From Pseudophaeomoniella oleicola (Eukaryota; Ascomycota; Eurotiomycetes; Phaeomoniellales; Phaeomoniellaceae): a stretch of DNA of 64,000 nucleotides. A model generated the notes under the pieces. It saw nothing but the letters and a program-made list of their open reading frames with translations, had not been told where the DNA came from and made no database searches. The stretch spans positions 1-64,000 of the forward strand of contig QWDQ01000054.1 in assembly GCA_003868215.1 (NCBI GenBank). Reading direction: 5' to 3'. Position numbers and translations under genes: made by a program. This document shows positions 53,588 to 64,000 of this stretch, in pieces; position 1 is the first letter of the stretch, and each line of letters starts with the position of its first letter.

Positions 53588-54657
53588 ACCGATCCAATCC
53601 AATTCGAACTACTCCGATTTCTCACACCAACATGCCACATCCTACATGTGCCATACTGTACGAGCATACCATCCACATATCACGTCTACACTTACCCATC
53701 TACTGAGGCCCACTCAAGATCAAGGTGAGCAGGCCAACTCTACGCTGCACTGCAGCACTTGCTCGGTACAGACCGAACACACCCGTCCCAAGAGAAGGGA
53801 TATTTGGATTTTACTTCGACTCGTGTTGGTGGACTTGCCGTTTCTTTTCTTTTTTGTAATATATGAGTACTAGACCTGCGGGTGTTTTTCTGAATTCTAC
53901 GATTACGTTTCCAATGGTCAGACTAGCGATATAGGAGTATGTGGCAGGGTTCATTATGATTGGATCGAATAGAGCGAATATGAGGTCCAGGGGTCCTTCA
54001 TGTAACCGAAAAGACATACAGATCCTACATCTAGGTCGTGAATACTCGCCGTCTGGACGTCCTTCTTGTAACACCATTCTCTCAATCCATCTCCCCCCTC
54101 CCCCTCTCATCATAAACACACACTACCCCTTTTCATTCTCTTCCATCCTAAGACAATATCCTCCTCCTACCCTCAAAACATATTAGAACCCATTCCCTTA
54201 CCTATCCTACATACCTACGTACATAATTTCTTTTTTTAGATACCACCTGACAACTGCTCCTCCGGTAGAAACGGGTAGGTACGTAGGCAGTGAAGTAGGG
54301 AAGTATAAAGAGATTAGATGATGGGAAGAGAGATTTTGTTATTGGAGCTGGAATTGGGGATGTATGGGCGGGAATATATTCGGAGAGCGTACTTGATGAT
54401 TGATTGAAGGGGGTTGTGGGATGGAGTATATGTGTATGTCTATATATGTTTGTATGAAGTCAAGGAGGAAGTGGAGGAAGAGGAGGAAGAGGAGGAAGAG
54501 GAGGAAGAAGAGGAATTATGGTTATGTGGTATCTAAAAATAATAAAAAACATAGATGGGATCCTGGGATGGTGACCCATTTTATAACTCTTGAGCTCTCA
54601 GCTAAGTGCAATTAGGTCCCAAATCCTCTGACTGTGCCACTACCGCTGCCGTTCATC
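53588..54657. other. Intergenic, 1.1 kb, with purine-rich repeat
   Basis: No gene is supported. A GGA/GGAAGA purine tract lies at about 54462-54515 and short TACCTACGTACCTA-like runs near 54200-54290. A 115-codon open frame near the start overlaps the end of the receptor in another frame and is a shadow. Confidence 0.5.
54462..54515. repeat. GGA/GGAAGA purine tract
   Basis: A run of GGAGGAAGA-type triplets on the plus strand (pyrimidine-rich on the other strand), about 50 bases long. Confidence 0.8.
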
Positions 54658-55212
54658 TCATCTCACTCTATCTGATGCACTTGACTCGTCAGGTGCCGCC
54701 ACCCATGCCTCGCCGTGTGCCTGAAAGAGCACCTCTTTGAGATCCGGCACCTCTTTATGATCCTTTTTGGTATTGCTCTCGGCCTTCGATTTTGCCAAAG
54801 GGGGTCGATCATAGAAAGTGGTCTGACCTTCGAACTCCAGCGTTGGACAAATCTCGTGCATTTTCAGTCGTTGCAGATCGTTGTACAACTCCCCGGTATA
54901 CCCAACTTGAACCTTCATCCAAGCTGGTTAGTGCTGGGCAAGCATATTCTTGTCGAAATACCCGTTGCCCACAGCGATGATCCATCCCCTTTCCTCGCGG
55001 TTGTGTAATGTGGGCTCCGGGGAGTGCACCGATGACATTATACTCTCCTCATTTATCATAAGACAGACCGATCTTTCGAGCCCAGGGGTCATATCTAGAT
55101 CATTGTATTCGCGAAGCCATTGTTCGAACCTCTCCCGCACAGTCTACATATCAGCTCCTTCTAGGTTGTTCCGATCTTTGATGAAGATGACGTGGAAGTG
55201 GTCGATGGCCAT
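54658..55212 (-). pseudogene. Decayed gene remnant, leftward
   Basis: Three protein-like segments follow each other in one reading frame, separated by in-frame stops at about 55147 (TAG) and 54928 (TAA). They are MAIDHFHVIFIKDRNN, then RERFEQWLREYNDLDMTPGL to RGWIIAVGNGYFDKNMLAQ, then PAWMKVQVGYTGELYNDLQR. The segments read naturally across the stops, so a formerly longer gene is likely; short introns at the stops cannot be excluded. I do not recognise the family. Confidence 0.4.
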
Positions 55213-55389
55213 ACTGACAGGTATAGGATCCAAGGCTTCTGTGATTCCCAGTTCATAATTGAAGAATCACGTTGAGTACTGTATGATGACAGTACCTGCA
55301 CTCGCCAATCGGCCCTTCTCCGTCTGTTTCTAAGCTAAGCCCGATTCAGCAAATATCTCAATAGCTGCATGAACTGAGGAATCATCCTG

Positions 55390-57097
55390 ATGACAATCAC
55401 TCACATCATTCAGGTTCCCCAGCAGCAGAAAGAGGAGATGTCATCTAAGCCGCTTCCTCCAAATGAGCCTTTCTTAGCATCATACTTACGTGTGCAACGA
55501 GGGAAAGACTTGCTGCAGAATTTGATCGAGGGGTTCCCGGATCTGGAGCAAAAAGCTTTCGATGCAACTATTACAGACATTGAACGTCGTCGATTGCTTG
55601 ACCTTCCGGATGCAGAGGAGGAAGCTGAGAATATCCGCCAAGTAAGCTCAAGGTCTCGAGAAGAATTGATATCCAATATCCTCTCCGACCGTGGTTCACT
55701 CTCAGATGATGAGATCCAGCTCCTTCAACGGAAGTTCTGGTCCAGATTCACATCACAGGAGATTCAAGCGAGATTTAACGCCAGCCTTAATAGAATACAA
55801 GAGTCTGCAGATCCAATCTGTAGCGCACTTGACGCTGCTTATTTACCTAATGAAAGTCAAGCTTTTCTTATTGCAGCACAAGAATCGACACGACGCACCC
55901 AAAAATACCGTGACGATAAACAAAGGACATGGGGCGATCCATACCCACCTAGCATGCTGCCCTGGATGCTCTCACTTTCTCAACGATTCGAACAGCAACC
56001 GGATCTCAACACATGGGGATATGTGGCTCTATATGATGCTGAAGTACAAAAGATCGATGCGGAGCAACGAGATCTCTTCCGCCAAACCTTTGGATCCTTC
56101 TTTCGATCTATGATGGGTAAAAACGGTGCTAGAAGACAGCTACTGAATCAAAAATGGAGACTCTTCGAATTTAATGCCCCATTGACTGCATTTGTCTCCA
56201 CGGAACCCAATGCTGATAACTCTGGGCTCCGGAGCGCCTTCCGAGACTTGATGGATGAAGATAAAGAATGGCATGACATTGATCCGCACTGCTCTAAGAC
56301 CATGCTGAAGAAACATCGAGGCTTCCTGACGAACACCTTCCTTGTTTTGGTTAAAATATGCGTGGAATCCGTCCTCAGCCAGCCTGGTTATCTAGACGAT
56401 ATGCGGATCCTGGCATTTGAGGCTGATTTCCCCGTCCGGACCGTACCTACGTCGAAGGCTATCCTGGTTGGACATGGGTCCGGTTGGAACAACTCATCGA
56501 CACTTTTTACGGCGCACGTATGGACGACAATCCTGGCATGGACGTGATCTGGAAAGCAGCCCAAGCGAGCAAACATCACGCATTTGCAAGCTTTGATCCG
56601 GACGAAGCCAAAACTTGGACCACGAGCACACTGATGACCGGGCCCAAGGCTGGGAGTATCATGTGGAAACGGAGGGTTGAGCCTGCCATATTTCGCAACT
56701 CATCATAACATTTTACACCGACAGTGTTACCTAAGGGCCCTAGCCCGGTGCGCGCCTACAACTCTCCCGATAAGCCGCACCCGGTTAGAGAGTTGTCAGA
56801 AGGCTACATTGCCATCCTATTATCGCCAGTCGGCACCTGAACACAGCAGGCAAGGAAATCATCCACGCGCGGAAGGTTTTCTACACTGATGTGGAAACCA
56901 AAGGAGAGAGGGACATTTTATACCACAGCAACAGATCTGCCGCTGAACGTCCCCTCCCAATTCTTTTGATGGAGCCAATCTCACTTGGCCGAGCGTGGTA
57001 TTCGTCGTATGACCGTCGGAAATTCTGCCTTCCATCGCAAGAAATCCTAGACGAGGCTTCCCAGTCTCGTGTGCCATTATCGCCGTCCTACCCGTAG
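55390..57097 (+). pseudogene. Decaying gene of unknown function, rightward
   Basis: An open frame of 385 codons (start 55390, or 55438 for MSSKPLPPNEPFLASYLRVQ) reads as a helical, charged protein. Examples are DLLQNLIEGFPDLEQKAFDA, SDDEIQLLQRKFWSRFTSQE and PWMLSLSQRFEQQPDLNTWG. Near 56480 the coding signal moves to another frame (LEQLIDTFYGARMDDNPGMD), stops at 56708, and a further coding-like stretch (IIHARKVFYTDVETKGERD, then PLPILLMEPISLGRAWYSS) ends at 57097. No intron with acceptable ends joins these parts, so I read it as an inactivated gene of roughly 550 residues. No domain is recognised. A sequencing error at the first shift is the main alternative. Confidence 0.5.
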
Positions 57098-58658
57098 TGT
57101 GGTGTGCACTATGCTCAAAGCCCGACGGCGGCGCTGTTCAATGCTTAATGTAGGGGTGATTCCCTCTCCTAAGCCAACGCATGAGCATAGTCTGATTTGA
57201 ACGTGCGTCCACCGAGATGGCTGCTCTTTCACTATCTGGCTAACGGTACTTAGAGGGTATGTATACCCAGTAAAGAGAAGTCTCTGCGGGTCGAGAAATT
57301 GCAATAAGAGGGATCGCGCCGACTCGGTTTCCGCCTGCCGTCCACCAGTCCTGCGGAGTATTCCCGCTGCCAAGAAGATAGTAACATATTATCTTAGCAC
57401 TATACGACACTACACAGCACTACACGATACTAGTCGACATGCTAGAGACGACCGGGGTATATCTACTATGGAGCTACATCAGACTATTAATCACAGTACA
57501 TCTCGGTAGCGGGTTTATGGCCCAACGGCTTCAATAGTGCTAATTTACCTGCCAAACTCAGGATAGTTACAACCTGTCATAACAGAGTCTAGGCTCTCAA
57601 TCCAACTAACGCCGGCTACAACATACTAGTACCTGCATAGTATTGCATTCCCGTGAAGACGCTCCAACCTTCCTTTTGCAGCTCTAACCAGCGTGGTAAA
57701 TTTTGACCCCTATTCAGACAATTACTACAGTATACATCGTCAGTTCACCCCGTCGGCCGCAAACCGACGAGCAATGGTCTTCGGCCTACACATTTCTAGG
57801 CTTGTTCAGGACGTCGGGTAATTGGCTTTTAGTACTTTCGCAATCTCGGCTTCATATCTGGAGCTTTTAGGGCCGTGGTGACCGTTGGGCTAGATTCATC
57901 TGTCCAGTTCCAGTTCCCCGAACCTACGGCTGCAACAAAAGCAATTTTCTACCAGAATCCCTTACCCTAGAATACTGGAGGGTATCTCTGTTGCGCGCAG
58001 GCAGGCAATATCACTTCTTATACGTCACGTCCTCAGTCTATCATTCTTTCTTTGTACTGGTTTAAAGCGTTGCCGTTTTTGTTGATCGGAAGCCTCCATG
58101 GGCTTTATGTCTATCACTGACCATCTCTACGAACGTTTCAGCATAATGAAAATGCGCGAATCGGGGAACCTCGGCATCCATTGATGGACTCTCCAACGGA
58201 CGTAATACAGCGTCAGACCAACTGTAAGGCTAATGTTAATTTTCAACACAGGCCAGTCCAACGAACCTATAGCTCCTGGACGGTTCATGTCAGGTCCCAT
58301 TCGATAGTGTTATACCCACATAGTACCTATCTAGGCAGACAGAGAAGACCATCGCGTTATACGGTCTAGATTATACATTGTAGTGTCAGCCGAGATCAAG
58401 AAACAGGTTCCTCTCTACCAAGGTCGAGGCTAAAGAGATGTCAAAAAAAGTAGCGAACCCCTGGTCTAAATCGATCCATATCTTGCAGTGTATGGATTAC
58501 TCGTTATTACTGGTCCCTTCGTTTACATTTCCCACAGGCTCCTCAAGAAAAGTTCGAAGTCTCGGATCTAGCAGAGAGGCAGAGCTTTCCCTTCCCTTCT
58601 CTTTTTGCAGCTATATCACTGCCACCGATAATCAACTCGATCAATAACCATCTTCAAG
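57098..58658. other. Intergenic, 1.6 kb, no gene seen
   Basis: Short frames only. At about 57392-57436 a loose repeat of the type CACTATACGA, CACTACACAG, CACTACACGA occurs. The last 60 bases are CT-rich and precede the secreted-protein gene. Confidence 0.5.
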
Positions 58659-59060
58659 ATGTATTCACCATACCTTCTCCTCGCCGCCTTCAGCATCGCC
58701 ATCTACTCCCCTCCCGCCCATGCCCTCCCTTCCTGCCTCTCAAAAACCAACAACAACACAATCGGCATCTTCAGCAATGCACCTTTTACCTTCACCCATT
58801 CGCTGCTCAACGCCACTGCCTGCGGTCAACACTGCGAGACCATTGATACTTGCCAGGCGTGGACGTTTGTGGATCGAATCGCAGGAGGCGAATGTGATCT
58901 GTACAAGTTGACGGCTCAAACGACGTTGGGAATGCCTGGGTTCATATATGGAGTGTGTGATGGGGCTGCAAATGCAAGTGTGGCGGATGTGGGAGCGTAC
59001 AATTCGACGAATGGGAAGGCCGAGGGTTTGAGAGCGTATAATTTGACGGCTGGTCGATGA
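58659..59060 (+). CDS. Small secreted cysteine-rich protein (paralogue of 9883-10416)
   Basis: Single exon, 133 residues. Signal peptide MYSPYLLLAAFSIAIYSPPA then HALPSCLSK. The mature part has NNNTIGIFSNAPFTFTHSL, TACGQHCETIDTCQAWTF, GGECDLYKL and YGVCDGAANASVAD. These align in order with the protein at 9883 (NNTLGLFSSAPVTFAYNL, TACYQYCETLATCQAWTY, GECDIYKS, YGACQGAMNVSSI). Six cysteines are shared, enough for three disulfide bonds, and N-glycosylation sites are frequent. A secreted effector-like or surface protein is likely; the function is unknown. The two copies are nearly 49 kb apart in the same orientation. Confidence 0.8.
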   Translation: MYSPYLLLAAFSIAIYSPPAHALPSCLSKTNNNTIGIFSNAPFTFTHSLLNATACGQHCETIDTCQAWTFVDRIAGGECDLYKLTAQTTLGMPGFIYGVCDGAANASVADVGAYNSTNGKAEGLRAYNLTAGR

Positions 59061-60009
59061 GGAGATGAGAACGGGAGAACGACAGGTTGGAAGAAGGGAC
59101 TGCGCTATGCAATGCATTCCCTTCATTCCGATTTACAGAACACATTCACAAATAATTTTTATATCCGATAAATATTTTAATATCCCATCCTTACTACCAA
59201 GACTGATAGCCGAGAACTCAGCATACCTCACCTTTGATGAGAATAAAACCAACGAGTTCCATCAGTCTGGATATATTCCATATGAAACTCCACTCATCTT
59301 CCTTTCCCTTGTACTCCAAATCCGAGAGTCAATCCAGCACCCAAACTGACATGAACAACTTCCCCTTCCCTAATTTCATCAAAACCCCATCTATCATGCC
59401 TCATCTACAAGCCTACCTATACCTAGGTACACATAATAAAATTCATTCGGTGGCTCATAAGAAGTCACTCAAACAGCGATTCTTCCGTGATCATATCTAC
59501 GGAAAGTCCGGAATATATAATAGGAAGATTTAAAGATTGTAATTCCTGAAGCCTGACTTGTCTGTTAAGGAGAAGAGGGAAACAGAGTGGTTTTGGGAAG
59601 TGCAAGGTGGATAGGCATGTTTGCTTTACGCAGGGATGTAGGAAGGGAGAGAGGGAGGGGATATATAGATTTAGAATCGGAAGGAAAGAAGGAAAGAGAG
59701 TATGATAAACCTCAATCAGTATATATCTCGCAGTCTACATGCATTCCGAGATCAAGTACCTACCTATCAACCAATTTCTTACCAGCATGCAAGCCTGCAC
59801 GGTTGACTTCGCGAGGATTAATAGGAAAACGGTTCTTGGGCTACTACGAGGTATTAAAAAGATGGATAGAATAATGATGTAAAAATACGGACTGATGCTT
59901 GGGATGATGAGAATATATTTCACCTGCACAAACGCAACCACCACTTCTTGCAAACCCTCTCCAGCAATAAACACAAATCATCAATCCCACCAATTCATTC
60001 CCATCGCTT
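59061..60009. other. Intergenic, 0.95 kb, no gene seen
   Basis: Between the convergent secreted-protein and P450 genes. Frames of up to 99 codons lack motifs. Both terminators should lie here. Confidence 0.5.
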
Positions 60010-61737
60010 TCATCTACGACTCCTGAGATTCATCTTCAATCCATACTGATACGCGAACCAATGCGACGAGATCTTCCACGGTTGCTCGTTGTCGACAAAC
60101 TTGAAATCGAAGTTGTGGATGAATTGGGCGGTGAATTTGTAGAGTTCGACCTAGAAGCGCGAGAAATTGGGTCAGCGTTATCTCTTACCGCCATAGCGAC
60201 GCTGGAGACGGGATGGATGGGTATGTATGCGTACCAAGGCAATGTTCCGACCGATACACATGCGCGGGCCATTCCCTCCGAATGTCATGGTCGCCGAATC
60301 GAAATATTTCGTGCGGGATTCGTCTTCAAGCCATCTCTCGGGTCGAAAGTCATCGGCGTCATCTCCCCAGATCTCTTTGTCATGGTTCTGGGCGAGCGGG
60401 CTGATTCCGACAGTTGTTCCGGCGGGGATATGTTTGCCACGGATCACGAAGTTGTCGGGTGCATAGCGGGGTAGAGGGAAGACGATGGAAGGAAGCAGGC
60501 GAGTCGACTCTTTTACGAGGGCGATCAGGAATGGTATCTGTTGCGTCTGTAGGAAAGTGATTGGCTCGGTAAGAGCTTCATCCTCGTAGAAGCGATCGAC
60601 TTCTTTCTGCAACCGTTGATATGCAGCGGGGTTGAGGGCGAGGTAGTAAATGCATGTCCTCATGCCAATAGACGTGGTATCTGCGCCGGCACCTCTGGAG
60701 TATTAACGAGTATTAGCAGCAGCAGCACATCAGTCATATATTGAATCAACTCACATCAAGTTCATCGCCTCATTGCAGATTTCATTGACAGACACGGGAT
60801 CACCATTCACAGTCTTCATCTGGCAAAAGTGGCTCAACATGTCTTCGTGCTTATTGCTCGCAATATTGTCGAGCCGGTCCTGTACTTTAGAAGTGGTCCA
60901 CTCTCGAAACTCGGTAAATACGTCTGCTGCCCCCAACATCTGGGAAATTTTGTTGATCATGGGGTTTGTTATCATTTTCACTAGGAATGGAAAATGGCCG
61001 AGGTTGCTCAGCGCGGTAAACCCGGTTAAAATTGATGTCCTCAGGCCATTGACATCGCTTTCTGTACGTAAATGGCCTAGATCGGACCCGTAGCCAAGTT
61101 CACCGACGACATCGAAAGCGAATGCATTCGTCCATTGAGACATATCCACGGCAGAACCGTTGTCAGCGTAATTCTTCAATTTCTCCATCAGCACGTTCAG
61201 CGTACTCTGGATGTAGACCTCATATTTCAAGATCGAGGACATCGAATAAGCCGACGCAAGCCGTTTTCGAAGAAAGGCATGGTTCGGCTTTCGAAGCTCC
61301 GAGAAGAGTTGAGGTGCAGTACCCGGCGGATCCCATATCGAATACCAACGGGTTTTGGGAGCATTATGCCCATGTCCATACAGACTTTTCATCGCATACT
61401 CGTCGACGATCGAGACCTGGTCGGGAGCAATGCGGACAACACGGCCATATCGTCGGTGGACTTCGAGGATGTCTATGTGCCAAGTCCCCTTCCAATAGCT
61501 ATTGTTTCGCCAGAGACCACTAACTTTGGCCAGCAATGGACCCGGCAGGTGGGAAAGAGGATGGAAATATATCCGATAGACAAGGAATGCACATATCGTC
61601 GTGGCGCAGATGAGCGATATCCTCAAAGCCAAAGCTGATCGAGTCTGGGAAGCATATTGGTTTGAAAAGTCTGCTATTATGGCCGCAAAACGTGTATGGG
61701 CCTCCTTCATGAGATCAGTTTCTGTTCCACTTGACAT
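60010..61737 (-). CDS. Cytochrome P450 monooxygenase
   Basis: Three exons (61737-60755, 60694-60235, 60150-60010) with 60- and 84-nt introns encode 527 residues. An N-terminal membrane anchor (ISLICATTICAFLVYRIYF) is followed by the proline hinge HPLSHLPGPLLAKVSGLW. Hallmarks are the oxygen-binding I-helix GAGADTTS (across the first intron), ExxR at KESTR (390-393), FRPERW, and the haem loop FGGNGPRMCIGRNIAL with the cysteine ligand near residue 473. It ends in a short basic tail. All catalytic landmarks are intact. It resembles fungal P450s of the CYP52-like/pisatin-demethylase-like microsomal type but the family is not certain. No biosynthetic backbone gene lies nearby within the window, so its substrate is unknown. 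Confidence 0.93.
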
Positions 61738-64000
61738 TTTGTTACTTGCATAGGTAATTGCGAGCCGCCACCGTCAGGCCACAGACTTGTATATATACCA
61801 CAGTATTAAGGATCCTAAATCCCCAGACACCCCGCATATGATCTCATGGCAGCTACTTTAGCCAGAATACTTACCCCAGAGAAAAGAACAATATCTTAAC
61901 CCTCTCCACTAAGATTAACCCCTTGAATTGCCAAAATCGGATAAGCGTAATGTGGGGTACATGACATCCTTGTCATCCTTTGTGCATAGTATTCCTATTA
62001 ATTACCATCGTCATCGTCTCATGGTCATGGTCAGTGCACAAGAGGACATTCATCTTGTTCCTGGTTGTAATATTGAGGAAAATACCTGTACTACGTAGTA
62101 CTACGCCTTCCGTACCCCACAGACATATCCACATTCGGACCGATTCTTGGAACTACATTCATCAATTATGACAGTGGGAAAGACCGAAATCCTGCCCTAA
62201 ATTACCGCTGGTGGTAAAGAACAGCATTAATAGTACAAAGGCTTCAAATTTCTGGTGAAAACAGTGTTCGTCAATAGCGCTCAATTTGGATGACAAAGTA
62301 GTATCGGGGCCTCTGGAAGATTCTGATCTAAGAGAATGGGTATAAGTGGCTACCATGAAGACAGAGAGAAAAGGAAAAGTGAATTGCGATCCTTGGTCTA
62401 AATCAGCAGATGTCAGTTGCTGCTAGGAGAGCAGCTTACCGAATGAGATGGTAGTGTCGCTCCGTTTAAGGCTCTTCTCCTGGACTCCATCAACTGCATG
62501 AACTTGAGTGGACATCTTTAGAGGTTCGAAGAAAAGGTGGCGCTTGAGATGAGTGGCTGACAAAGAAAAGAAGCGCCTTGTGATAGTAGCGCTTACAACA
62601 AGAGATATAAGCTATCGCAAGAGTGTATTGGAGAAAGAAAAAAAGCTGAGAGTTGGATATTCCAGTGAAGTGAAAGAGGAAAAGTGAGATTTGAAGACAA
62701 CACATTCATCCCTCTTGTAACCTCGCTGGTGCTTGGCCTGCTGCTTTCACATTTAATTGCCGTTTCGGATCTAGGTCGGGCAGATTGACTGTTGTCCATC
62801 TCTTCATATTGCAGGACTATTGTGTTTGCCACTTTTCTTCGGCTCATCATGTGCGTTGCCTTTGCCAGAACCTGGTGCAAAATCATCGGAAACATGGTTT
62901 TGATAGGAGAAGCAAGATGGCGAGGGTCTCTACCTTCTCTAACCGCACAAAACCGAGCAAATTCCTTGTGAGTGTAGACTTTTATACAGATAAACTAGGC
63001 CGCTGTCGAGCAATGAAGAATCGCCCAGTCTGTCGGAAGGCAGCTCGAACAAGGGTGGCACAAATATTTTCCCTTTCGACATCTAACACCAATAATAGGC
63101 ACTCTGATGAAGACTATTACCAAATGTTTGGAAGCATTGGTATACTACCCAGGGACGTATCTCATGAAGCGACTTCCTCCTTCTAGAATATCTTTGTGGG
63201 AGCTCCGGAGTTGGTCTACCTATCCCGGAACCTTGGTGACTGCCCGCGGCTTCCCCGTAATTGTAGTTATCTGGGTATCTTTCCAGGCACTTCGCAAGTT
63301 GCAGCTCAACTCATGTCAAGCTCGGCTCACACTCAGCCGTATTGCATTCCATTCCTGCCTGTATTCTTGTGCTAAGTCGTCCGGCTTCACTATTGGGGGT
63401 ATATTCGGAGAACCATAGGCCATGATGCATTCTGCAGCAGAGGAAAACCTGGAGGTGGTACGATAAGTTTCCAAATCTGTTGATCATGATCTGTGGTACT
63501 CTAGGTCTCGAGAGGCTGTAATGATGGAGTATATTTCTGCACTTTGGTAGGCGGATGTAGTTGTAGATACCCGCATCATCCGATGAATTGAATTGTGGAA
63601 TCTGATTAATGGATTGAGCCGATGTCATATAAGCTGAGGTGGAAACTTGGAATCTTCCGAATTGCCAAGGTGCGTCGCTTTGCAGATCTCGGATCGATCG
63701 ATGTACCATTCCACCGACATAGCCCGAATAGTATCAGAAGCGCTTCCATTGGACAAGAGATAATACTGATTACTGCTGCAGATTGCAAACCCTTACCGTG
63801 CCATACAGGCACGTCTACGGGCCGACAAGGCTAAGTGGGAGCCTGTGATTCTGTGAAAGGCTCGCATCCACTCCACCCATGTCCGTCAACGGTCAATGCC
63901 ACCAGTCTGTACAAGCAAGGATCCTGAAAGCCACACGGATACCACCACGAATCAATGAGTACACAGACGTCAAGACAAGGATCTCGCTGCACAGCTGCTC
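61738..64000. other. Intergenic, 2.3 kb to the window edge, no gene supported
   Basis: Frames of up to 133 codons on both strands lack motifs. ORF-like stretches at 62785-63186 and 63311-63709 are unconvincing. The first 300 bases are the P450 promoter; two TACGTAGTACTACG-like inverted words lie near 62092-62106. Confidence 0.4.

Noticed and set aside
62785-63709. Open frames near the right edge as possible genes.
   Set aside because: No motifs, start contexts or introns could be supported, and frames occur equally on both strands.

Overview
The window is the left end of a fungal chromosome. It opens with about 77 bases of perfect CCCTAA telomere repeat and continues through some 64 kb of subtelomere. 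Short GT-AG introns (about 48-91 nt), a rhodopsin-domain membrane protein, Zn2Cys6 and F-box proteins, fungal NLR-type (STAND) receptors and a GH71 glucanase all point to a filamentous ascomycete (Pezizomycotina). I cannot name the class or genus from the sequence. I assembled the spliced gene models by hand; in every multi-exon model the exon lengths sum to a whole number of codons.

Layout. 0.3-4.1 kb: a secreted GH71 alpha-1,3-glucanase with cysteine-rich repeats and a C-terminal KP4-like domain. 5.8-6.8 kb: a single-pass membrane protein of unknown function. 7.3-8.6 kb: an F-box protein. 9.9 kb: a small secreted cysteine-rich protein with a paralogue at 58.7 kb. 10.8-18.7 kb: a zinc-finger regulator, a short-chain dehydrogenase (SDR), a rhodopsin-domain membrane protein and a zinc alcohol dehydrogenase, forming a small metabolic or sensory group. 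19-22.8 kb: a hypothetical gene, a RING-like protein and a PD-(D/E)XK nuclease-like protein. 22.8-26.4 kb is almost gene-free and rich in simple repeats. 26.4-36.2 kb holds orphan genes, including a divergent pair whose start codons are about 29 bases apart and which may be DUF7580/HeLo-like. 37.3-38.3 kb is an isolated Ty3/gypsy Gag fossil. 39.5 kb: a membrane protein with CxxC motifs. 42.3-53.6 kb: two NLR-type receptors flank two SDR genes. 54.7-57.1 kb: decayed genes. 60.0-61.7 kb: a cytochrome P450. The last 2.3 kb show no gene.

The most coherent biology is recognition and defence. The two NLR-type proteins share an N-terminal nucleoside-phosphorylase-like domain but carry different nucleotide-binding modules (NB-ARC versus NACHT) and different, strikingly self-similar repeat arrays (TPR versus ankyrin). 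The ankyrin array contains a run of six Ns, which marks an assembly failure inside near-identical repeats. Together with the glucanase-KP4 fusion, the secreted-protein paralogues and the divergent pair, the window looks like an accessory, fast-evolving subtelomere for interaction with other organisms or strains. Functions are inferred from motifs only.
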